Of a stretch of 18,665 nucleotides of DNA, positions 1 through 9,597 are shown piece after piece (the stretch's first letter is position 1; each line of letters starts with the position of its first letter). Both the position numbers and the translations under genes were made by a program. The DNA lies in assembly GCA_002751075.1 (NCBI GenBank), contig NAOQ01000882.1, forward strand, positions 5,365 through 24,029, in the 5' to 3' direction. The stretch is from Ichthyophonus hoferi. Taxonomy: Eukaryota; Opisthokonta; Ichthyosporea; Ichthyophonida; Ichthyophonidae. The notes below the pieces were generated by a model. It did not search any database. It worked only from the letters and a program-made list of their open reading frames with translations, and was not told the DNA's origin.

Positions 1-178
1 GTATTGCAGTTATTATCTTACTGTATTGTAGTTATTATCTTACTGTATTTTAGTTATTATCTTATTGTATTGTAGTTATTGTTTTACTGTATTGTAGTTA
101 TTATCTTAATGAATTGTAGTTATTATCTTACTGTATTTCAGTTATTATCTTAATGCTTTAGGCATTATCTTACTGTGC
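1..178. repeat. 22-bp minisatellite, forward orientation
   Basis: Seven consecutive 22-bp units and a shorter eighth are visible, with consensus close to GTATTGTAGTTATTATCTTA plus CT. Units differ at one to four positions. The array is cut by the left edge of the window. The same motif returns as its reverse complement near 980-1259 and 1842-1917, so this array and those can pair as arms of a very large inverted repeat. No coding potential. Confidence 0.9.
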
Positions 179-608
179 TATAGGTAATAACAGATTTTTT
201 TGTAGTTATTATTTTACCTATGGTAAATAGCAGTCGCAATGCAAGTACAGAATATACTACATAGAACCTACTTGATCTGCTGATTATAAACAATCAATTA
301 AAGTTAATTATTTGAAGCCTAAAATTTAAGTAGTCAACTAATTTAGACTAAGGCGGTTTTTCGCTTGTGTTGTATATACAGTTATCTTTGACACACAATA
401 TATATATAGACTAACTGAAAATCGTACGATTATTTAGTTAAAAATGTCATTAAAGACTGATGTTCAATTGGTTAATTAATTAAATCATTAAAAAATTATT
501 CATAGACCAGAATTAAGCAAATAATTAAATAGGACTATAACTATTTTTTTCATCCATGTTGTATAAATACATAAAAATATTCTATCCTTATATAGGAAAA
601 TAATGGCA

Positions 609-625
609 ACGTCAAATTGACGTCA
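609..625. promoter_or_regulatory. Palindrome overlapping a consensus CRE (TGACGTCA)
   Basis: Positions 609-623 are a perfect inverted repeat, ACGTCAA-A-TTGACGT, and 618-625 is the full cyclic-AMP response element TGACGTCA bound by CREB/ATF factors in animals. The match is exact, but an 8-bp site can occur by chance and no promoter is recognised nearby, so function is inferred only. Confidence 0.3.
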
Positions 626-761
626 GATTAATGTATTTACAGATGGCATTACAATTAAATCACTGGATTGGATTTTGGTAAGGGTACAATGCTGCAATAC
701 AGAACGTTACAGGCAACATAGACAAAACCGTTACAGTCATAGTGAATTAAGTAATGCGGAA

Positions 762-813
762 CCGCCAATCATATTAATTAGCCAGCTAATTAGTAATTAG
801 GCTGACCTGGCGG
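762..813. repeat. Nested inverted repeat (possible cruciform)
   Basis: Outer arms CCGCCA (762-767) and TGGCGG (808-813) enclose a second perfect palindrome, TAATTAGC-CA-GCTAATTA (775-792). The GC-rich outer arms stand out in an AT-rich context. The TAATTA cores also resemble homeodomain sites, but such words are common in AT-rich DNA. Confidence 0.5.
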
Positions 814-979
814 CAGATCATATATATTTATACAGTATAGTATATGTAGGAAGTATAAAAGGTCTCTCTCTTTCTATGAGAGGACCTACGCTGTTTATTC
901 TACACTGAAAACTGAATGAAATCTTCTGTGTTTTATTATGATTCTTCACTTGCATTTATCAGTTACCATCTTAGACTAG

Positions 980-1259
980 GTAAGATAATAACTATGATAA
1001 TAGTAAGATAATAGCCATAATAATAGTGAAAGAATAACTATAACAATAGTAAGATAACCAAATAATAGTAAGAAAATACCTATAATAATAGTAAGATATA
1101 ATAAATATAATAAAGTAAGATAATAACTATAATACAGTAAAATGATAACTACAACACATTAAGATACTAATTTTAATACAGTAAGATAATAACTATAATA
1201 ATAGTAAGATATCATAACTATACTAATAGTAAGATAATAGCTATAATATAGTAAGACAT
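980..1259. repeat. Minisatellite, reverse orientation of the left-edge array
   Basis: About 12 units of 19-24 bp with a consensus like GTAAGATAATAACTATAATA. This is the reverse complement of the unit at 1-178. Units here are more variable in length than in the left array, which suggests an older or less homogenised array. Confidence 0.85.
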
Positions 1260-1349
1260 AAGCCAGTCACTACAGCACGGGCTGTACGTACTAGATAGCA
1301 ATCACTAGTGAAATAGACCATACATCCCTTGTGGGCATTGATATAACTA

Positions 1350-1481
1350 AGCTAATATGGGTTAGAGCGGTGGATAAAAGTCAAATATTTTTTTATAATA
1401 ATAGTATCCCATTCTCTCCCGCTCTCCTTCTCCTACCTATCTTTATCCCCCTTATAACCCACCTTAATGCCCATATTAGCT
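1350..1481. mobile_element. Hairpin element with 12-bp perfect terminal inverted repeats (MITE-like)
   Basis: AGCTAATATGGG at 1350-1361 is mirrored exactly by CCCATATTAGCT at 1470-1481. Pairing continues imperfectly inwards: GGATAAAAG near 1372-1380 faces CTTTATCCCC at 1441-1450, and the right arm carries about 11 extra bases. The centre is a T-rich and then pyrimidine-rich loop. There is no ORF. Size and shape fit a small non-autonomous DNA transposon or foldback element. Target-site duplications are not clear, so the assignment is tentative. Confidence 0.5.
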
Positions 1482-1841
1482 GACTCCACATATACCGGTG
1501 CCACGTGGCCTCCACTTAGAACAAATCTATGGAAGTAAGCAAGGGTAATGAGACAGCGGAAGAATAGACAAGACCAGAGATTCGCCAATAAAGCACCATA
1601 TATATATGCAATATAGGAAATATGCTTGCAGGAATAATTAAAGAACCAATAAATTACCTCTAACCGTTTAGTAATACCAATTAATGAAAAGTTGTCAAAT
1701 ATATAATGTGTACAACCTATAGAAGGTCTTTAGATGTGTCAGGTTCTTCTGTCTGTACCTTACAGTAATAACTAAATAAAGATCCACTGTTTCTATTGGA
1801 ATTCGTTGCTGGTAATTATCAATAATCATCCAAATATAGGT

Positions 1842-1917
1842 GTGATAATAACTACAGTACAGTAATATAATAACTACAATACGGTAAGATAATAACTACA
1901 ATATAGTAAGATAATAA
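1842..1917. repeat. Second reverse-orientation block of the 22-bp minisatellite
   Basis: Three to four units built on GTAAGATAATAACTACAATA, same orientation as the block at 980-1259. About 580 bp separate the two blocks, and the hairpin element at 1350-1481 lies in that gap. Confidence 0.8.
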
Positions 1918-2094
1918 ATTCAATTCCATAAAAATAGGAATATCCACTAGATCAGACTATTTATTTTCATAATTAATTCCATAAAACAAGGTGGAGTAGT
2001 TGAAAAGGTTAGGATTTCTATTGGAAATCCAACAATCAATGACATCTAGCGCAACACATCACAAAACACACATTAAGGAATGAAAGCCATAAGG

Positions 2095-2341
2095 AACTAT
2101 AGTATATATTATATACTACATACTATATTCTATATTCTATATTCTATATCCCATTACTATATACTATATACTATATACTATATAATGTATACTACACCCT
2201 ATATACTATATGCTATATACTATATACTATATACTATATACTATATACTATCTACTATATACTATATACTACACATCATATACTACACACTCTACACTAT
2301 ATACTATATAGTATGTACTATATACTTTATACTATATACTA
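2095..2341. repeat. TATACTA-type microsatellite
   Basis: A long run of TATACTA and ATACTATA words with scattered substitutions covers about 250 bp. It creates a spurious plus-strand reading frame rich in Tyr, Ile and Leu; that frame is a repeat artefact, not a gene. The block ends about 16 bp from the donor of the second HACL2-like exon (minus strand). Confidence 0.9.
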
Positions 2342-2357
2342 TAGCTAGAACACTTAC

Positions 2358-3605
2358 ATATGTTCTACACCTTGTGATTTTAGCACTTTTGCGATTTGTT
2401 TCCCGCCATCTTCTATGCCATCTGTTATGACAACCAGTAAATTAGTGTTCCAGCCCTGGACAATGTATGTTGTTGGTTTCTTCAATATATTTCTTTCTTA
2501 TCATAGAAGTAATCGTTTTATTACATTTTATTTTTTCTTTCAATTATTAGAGTAGTTAATAGATAATAGACTGGAAAATAATTCATATGATGCTGTGTAA
2601 AATGGAGATAACATTTATTAGACTAATTTATCCATTTTATTCTATGTATAATTGTCTCACTGAGGTTCAGGTGGCAGTTGAATATTGAAAACAGAGAAAT
2701 TGAGATAAAAACTGCATAGCTTTTATTTAATATCACTACAGATGAAACAGTTCCAATTTATCGCAGATATAACCTTTTTCATACTTGCTAAATATAGTAT
2801 TGCATATAGAATACGTCCGAACTCAGCAGTAATTAATTAGATTAATAAAACTATAATTGCTTTGTCTATAGTGCATATGCACCTATAGTTGACAATAGAT
2901 AGAGAATTTTATCTTCAGAATATGTAGTATTTTGTATATAGACTAATTAACACCTTGTCCATAATTAAATAAACATAATTATATCTATATTTATTTTGCC
3001 TACGTTGTATATGTATCTATCTTTCTGGATACACTATAGAAAGAGGGAAATAATGCATATTCTCTAACTAATATAATAGAAAATAAAAAACAAGCTAAAA
3101 GGATAATCGTAATATATCGCGTTAAGGAAAGGTAACGTCTAGTGAAGTAAAAGATAATATTGTTTAGCATAGAAATATATAGAACCTTTCATATTAAAGA
3201 AGTTTGCCTAGTTTTAGAGAATATATATCTATATTGTAAATAATAGATTATAATAGTACTATAACAATAAAATATTTTCAGAAAATGTGGGATGGGTCTA
3301 AAAACGGTTAATTTTTTTAAAGGAAATGGCGTGGGACTACAAGCGAGTGTTGGTTACGTGTGGAAATGAGGGAGAGAGTTGAGAGAGAAAGGGATAGCTT
3401 AGACTGTAAGCAAGAATGAGTGCATGTGTGAAAGAAAGAACGCAAACAATTTAGGCTTGTGTGATTTAGGCTTGTGTGATTCCTTACCTGCACAAGGTAA
3501 TTTAGTGCCCTTATATACCTCACGGACACCTAATAAGGTGGTAGCAGCCACAGTAAAAGTGGCGGCTGTTAAAACAGCAATGCCTTTTATACTTTCAACA
3601 GACAT
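2358..3605 (-). CDS. ILVBL: 2-hydroxyacyl-CoA lyase 2 / ILVBL-like protein, 5' part (two exons, continues off left edge)
   Basis: Exon 1 runs from 3605 down to 3488 (39 codons plus one base) and ends at a perfect CAG|GTAAG donor. Exon 2 runs from 2421 to 2358 after a CAG acceptor and ends at GTAAGTG. The phase-1 junction joins cleanly and restores an Asp codon. The 60-residue product starts MSVESIKGIAV, has one hydrophobic segment at about residues 8-27, then a basic stretch (REVYKGTK), then GGKQIAKVLKSQGVEH at about 45-60. The last block matches the start of the thiamine-diphosphate enzyme PYR domain, and the layout resembles human ILVBL (HACL2), where a membrane anchor precedes a GGENVAAVLRAHGV-like motif (from memory). 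HACL2 is an ER-anchored ThDP enzyme that splits 2-hydroxy fatty acyl-CoA. The first in-frame ATG upstream of the hydrophobic segment is 3605. The next expected block (TLVGGH-like) is not found in 1-2357. Other acceptors near 3403 and 3336 would give 40- and 45-residue products. HACL1 or another ThDP enzyme is the main alternative; the hydrophobic anchor favours ILVBL. Confidence 0.6.
2422..3487 (-). other. Inferred first intron of the HACL2-like gene
   Basis: AT-rich with no other exon-like patch, except a pyrimidine-rich tract on the minus strand (about 3340-3420) with two usable AG acceptors. A 15-bp direct duplication of TTTAGGCTTGTGTGA is seen at about 3449-3480, next to the donor. Confidence 0.45.
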
Positions 3606-5123
3606 GTTGGATAGTATGCATGTATGTATATATGTATATATATATATTTGTATATTTGTACTAGAAAAAATTGTATTTTCTAAATAGATATTACTTGAGT
3701 TCAATTGCACAACCGCAGATAAGCCTACTATTTAACCTTAAAGTACAAATTAAAGGTATGTAATATACATATATTATATATTTTATATTATTAACGTACG
3801 TATTATTAACGTTAAACGGAATTGATTCGATCTACATAGGTTTTACTGATAGCTGAAAGGTAAGTTGCTCTACTGAGCACTCCTCTAATTTTATTGGCTG
3901 TTAAAAAAAGCAACACTAATGAAACTATGTGAAATTAATTAGGTTTGTAATTAATTACTGATATTGCTGGCACAAGATCTACTATTAATTATCAATGCGT
4001 ACTATATGGCTAGAAGTTATATAAATCTTAAATTATTATTAATTATATTATTTATTTTAAAACTATTTTAAAATAAATATGTATTTTTTTTACGTTTTTT
4101 ACAAATCATTCACATCCTTATCACGAAAAAACATTTCTAAAGGTGTGACCAACCCTTGCTTATTTTATTTGATTTTTTAATTATATATTGATTTTGTATT
4201 GGCTGATGACTGATAATTTTAAATCTCAATGGAATGATAGTGTGAGCCACTCAAGATCAAAAAATATATTCATTGTGTACTATTGAGCCATTCCTAAAGC
4301 TGTGGGAAACACTTAGTTTCTTGCTTTTCCACACCTTTCCAATTATATGTTGAACTGAACGGATGTGAAAAAATAAGAAAAAATTAATAAACATGTACAC
4401 CAGGTTTTCAAATTCGCATTGTATAATGAGGTTTGACGTTTATTTTATATATATATATATTAAATAAAAAATATGCGTTGAGAAAACATTGGTACGGAAT
4501 GCCTCAACAAGAATTAGTTACAATATATTAAAATCTAACATAAACTATCGAGAAATTGCTTATCACCTGATCTAGCCCAAGTGTATGGTATGGGAAAGCC
4601 TATTTCTTATCTCATAAATCATTGGCTTAAGATCACGATTGTTTTATAGTAATTGTTCGAAAAACAGTAGTATAAAGTTACCTTTTCTCACTATTATTAA
4701 AATAATATTATTACAGTACCTAGTGAGTTTGTGTATTGTATTTATCTATTAACGTAAAGCAATGCATGTTATTATATTGTTATTATATTAATATGCATTA
4801 AAATGATATTGTGTATGTAGCATAGTTGGATATATATATAAAAGCAAAATAAAGTTAATATTGGTATTGGTAGATGTCTCTGTTATATATACGTCTGTTC
4901 GTTTATTTTTTGTATCCTTTCTAGAATGAAGAATGTTTTTTAAATATATAGCTCAATATTCCTTATTTGGTAGTTCAAGATTAATGTTGTCATTTTATTA
5001 ACACGTAAAGTAATAACTATAACGAAAAATGAACTCGCTTATGTATTACCCCTATTCAGTTTCTAATCAATAACCCGTTTTCTTTCTCTCTATCTATCTC
5101 TCTCTACAAGACCAAACATTAAA
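3606..5123. other. Divergent intergenic region between HACL2-like and ACADL genes
   Basis: About 1.5 kb of very AT-rich DNA lies between two head-to-head start codons. It carries TA and TATG microsatellites near 3615-3660 and 4445-4460. The last 60 bp before the ACADL start are pyrimidine-rich (TCTCTCTATCTATCTCTCTC at about 5084-5105). No convincing TATA box or initiator can be singled out against the AT background. Confidence 0.5.
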
Positions 5124-8100
5124 ATGCTTCAAAGTGTTATAACCACAACTTCTAGGGCTTCTATCCATGCCACCCGGGCGGTATTATCTACTACCCTGCG
5201 GCGTAACTATGGTGTAGTTGCTGGTACTACTGATGACCCCAATTTCAGAAAAGAGGTAAGAATGAAAGGATAAAGACAACGAAGTTAATTTTATTGACCT
5301 GCTAAATTTTATCATGGTATATTTGGTGTATTCTTGGTGTACTATCAGATGGCATATTCGCAGGACATACCTGTAGATAGTTAACAGGTATAGTATGTAA
5401 ATGCAATTAAGTTAAGTATTTAATAAAGGTATATTACCGGATATTATAACTATAAATATAAAGAGTAGAAGCCAATGTTCAAATATATATTATATTTCAA
5501 TTTACTCCTTACTTATAACCACGTAATGCAATTTTATTCCGTTAAAAATGTTAAACGGCCCGATTACTTCCATATTCAGTATTTGATATGTGGTATATTC
5601 TTTATAATGTAATTAGCTGATATCATAGCAATTATTTTCTGTATTTCTACCTATACTACATGGTTATAGACTGTAGAGTTGTTACTTGTTGATGAAACTA
5701 CTAGGGTATATATATATAATTATATCTGTTGTAATCAGGAAATAAAATGTCATGCTACTTTATCAGTATTGTATATACAATAATGCGCACGTACTTTACC
5801 CTTATTGTAGTAATAGGGATAAGCACTAGTTACAGGGGTGGTAATATAGTAATCGTAATACAATCCTATAGTCGTAGTATCAATAATAGTAAGAATAATA
5901 ATAATAATAATAATACAATCAATGTCACATATTATACATCTAACTAGTCTCCTATATAGTATAGCCGTTGGTTTAACAATGATGCAGTGGCACTATTTAC
6001 ATTCTATCCCAATTCTGTTATATTCATAGAACAAAACTTGCATCAATCAGCTTAACCTGTATAATTTTAAATACAATATGCTTTATTGTAGAGACGAATT
6101 TACTTATTATATACCTATACCTATATTTATACCTATATCTATATCTATACTTATACTTATACTTATACGTATACCTATTTCTATACCTTTACAGCCCCAT
6201 TCTGCTGATAGTTTAACTGCACTAGGAACTCGCCGTATATTCAATACAGTAAGTACTGATTATATATATATTTGTGTGTAGATCTAGCACTTTTCCTTGT
6301 ACGGATATATTTCATATAGCTCCATATCACACTTACATAATTAATCCCAGAGTATTGTTTTTTGTTTTTATATTATATTTTATTATATTGTATTATATTA
6401 TACCATATTATATCATGTTATATTGTACTATAGTATATGCATTATATTAGATTATAATATAAGCTTAATCATATAATGATATATATACCAATTACAGCCT
6501 GTATAGTTACATTACTATTTTACTGCGCTGGAGTGGTAGTGGTATACGTATACCTATACATACCTACCTACATACATACCGACATAGATGAATAGATAAA
6601 TAGGTTGCGGTAGATCAGTATTTATATCTGATGATTAACATTTGTGCTGTCCAATTAAATACATGAAGTTTAGCTGCCTTCACTGATTGTTGATTAATGT
6701 ACAGGAACATGACATGTTCCGTGAAACTGCACGCAAATATTTCGAGGAAAAAGTCAGACCATACCATGGTAGGGTTAAATAATAGTTAATGTTTTATCTA
6801 CCTATATATAGACTACATGAATGATTTGGAACCAATAGCATTAAATAGATGTGTGCATGTGCACCTGTGTATATAGGGTACATCAAAACAGGAGTTAGGA
6901 CCCTGTGAACATGGTATAAACTACAGCCCAATAATCTTATGTTATTTTATTCATTCTATTGACCAATTGTATTTTAGAATAGGATGTTTCTTATTAGTAA
7001 AAACTGATATAATACAATGATAACCACTTATATTTCTTTATATATATATATATATATGTAAGATAATGTCGTAATACAGCAACATAACATAGTCATATAT
7101 CCATATAATATATCTATAAAGAGATAGATACAAATGGTTCCATCACCAGTGACTCTTTAGCCGGTTAATAACGGGTCCGATATATAATAGTCTAATAAAA
7201 ACGGCAATTTTTATTTTTATTTTCTCGCCTATAATATCAAACGTATTCATATTATATATGTACATACATACATACATGTAACCTTAATAGTATTTTTTAA
7301 TATTGATTCATAGATTCCTAATGGAAGAGAAAAAACAATTGTTTTATCTGTAGATCATTTTATAATGCCAAGATTCAATGGAACCCTGCCTAATTTTCTT
7401 TGGTATAATAAATGCAAACCTACCCCTACCTATCACACCAAGTTTCACTAATAACCAATATCTTTCCCTTCCTTCTTCCTCCCTCTCTCCTTCCCTCAGC
7501 TCAATGGGAGAAAGAGGGGCAAGTATCGAGAGACTGTTGGCTACAGGCAGGAGAACTTGGATTGCTAGGGTGTGCTACATCTGATAAGGTAATGAATTGC
7601 ACTCTCCCTTGAAAACCTATATATATATATATCGATATTAATCATTATATTCTTTTGCGTTTCTCTTTTTTGATAGGTCTGAGGTCATTGATGCACAAAG
7701 GCTTCCAATTATTTGCATCACAGTAAGAATTAATGAATGTTGTTATGCAATCGGGTTATAACAGCCAAATACATACATACATACACTACAATGCCTATCC
7801 ATTTATCAGATTATCATACTAGCTACCTCACTAACATATTACCTATATATCTGTTCATCCCTCTACCTACCTCCTATCTACCTCTCCATCTCTATATCTA
7901 TGTCCCCCTACCCTCTCTATAGTGGGGTGGTGTAGGCACGGATATCTTCTACTCTGCCATTGTATGGGAGGAACAGGCCTATAGTGGCCTCACTGGACCA
8001 GGATTTGCAATGCATTCCGATATTGTTATGCCTTATATAGAGAAATATGGTACCGATGAGCAAAAGGTATATATATTATTTTGTACATACTATCATACCT

Positions 8101-9563
8101 ACTATTATATCGACTATCATACCTCCTGTCATGTTAATATATATACAGCATATATACTATCCATACCTATTATCATACAAATCCATCGTACCCTATATAC
8201 TAACCTACCCTTACCCCTACGTAGCTTAAGTTTCTCCCGAAAATGACCGCTGGAGAGTGTATAGGAGCCCTGGCCATGACTGAACCTTCAGCTGGTTCTG
8301 ACTTGGCTGCCTTGAAAACTACAGCTGTACCACAGAGTGACGGAACCTTCGTTATGAACGGGTCGAAAGTGTAGGTGATAGTGTGGATGAGGTGTAATGT
8401 TATGTTGGTATATTAGTATGCTAGTATGTTAGCATGTTAGCATGGTAGCGTGGTACTAGGTTAGTGTGTTCATATGATAGTGTGGCAGTAGATTAGTAGG
8501 TTCGTGTGTGATTGTGTTGCTATGGTACTATATAGCTAGATACCTCTATCACTATATTCCTACCTCTTTGCCCTCTCTTTCTTTATGTAATCGTATTTCT
8601 TTGCTTTATCCCTCTTTCCCTATCATATCTACACGTATAATACTCTTAACAATTATTTTTTCTCTCGGTTCTGTCTGCCTACCTCTCTACTTATATACCT
8701 ATCTATATAAGTATATACCTACCTATATATATATGCATATAATACCCAACACAATCTCTGATGATACACTTCTCCCTCTCTTCCTATTCAGCCACCTTAA
8801 CTATTAATCAATTATTAATTACATAAATACATACCCACAGATTTATTACTAACGGCCAGATGGGAGACTGTGTTATAGTGTGTGCTAAGACAGCTCCGGA
8901 AAAAGGGCCGCATGGTATAACCCTATTCTTAATAGAGCGGGGAATGAAAGGGTTTACGAGGGGAAGTAATCTCAAGAAGATGGGTATGAAGGCTCAGGTA
9001 GGAGGGTGATTAGGTTGGGGTATGCGTCTATAATGTACTAGGCAAGGCCACTAGGCCACTTTAATTTTTACTATGCGATGTTGTAGTGTACTGTACTGAA
9101 TTGTATTGTGTTGTATGGTATAGTATGGTATTTTATGGTATGGTATTATATTGTATTGTATTATGTGATGCTATGTTATGCTATGTTATGCTATACTATA
9201 TTACCATATGACATGTTATATTATGTTGTATTGTCTTACATTGTACTATACTATACTATACTATTCTATACTATCTACAATATTACCCTACCCTACCCTA
9301 CCCATCCTGATCCACCCCCTATGCCCTATCCACCTAGGATACCTCTGAGCTATTCTTTGATAACCTAGTAGTAGGTCCAGAATCAGTGCTGGGGAAGGTG
9401 AACCATGGCTTCTACTACCTCATGCAGGAATTACCTCAAGAACGCCTTCTCATTGCTGATATGGCTGTGGCAGCTGCTGAAACCTACTATGAATGGGTAT
9501 GAATTTATATGTACATCCATTATGCCTTGGCTTATAGTGCTTTTGCTTTATATGTTTATTTCT

Positions 9564-9597
<34 letters not shown>

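Larger units (their letters stand above)
179..979. other. AT-rich non-coding stretch with short palindromes
   Basis: No exon is recognisable on either strand. The stretch contains a CRE-type palindrome at 609-625 and a nested inverted repeat at 762-813. If the minus-strand HACL2-like gene continues leftwards, this DNA lies inside its second intron. Confidence 0.5.

Noticed and set aside
2080-2430. 116-residue plus-strand open frame
   Set aside because: It is a translation of the TATACTA microsatellite and runs antisense over the HACL2-like exon 2. Composition is almost only Tyr, Ile, Leu and Thr.
3424-3687. 87-residue plus-strand open frame
   Set aside because: It is the antisense shadow of HACL2-like exon 1. 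The minus strand has the coherent membrane segment and the consensus donor.
6078-6281. Open frame running into ACADL exon 2
   Set aside because: The upstream part is the hexamer array of intron 1. Only 6195-6248 is coding, with splice sites on both sides.
9281-9305. CCCTA repeats as telomere-like sequence
   Set aside because: The unit is 5 bp (CCCTA), not the 6-bp animal telomere unit, and the tract is the pyrimidine tract of an ordinary intron. The same holds for 11043-11087.
9108-9368. 86-residue frame rich in Tyr and Leu
   Set aside because: Produced by the 5-bp array of intron 7.
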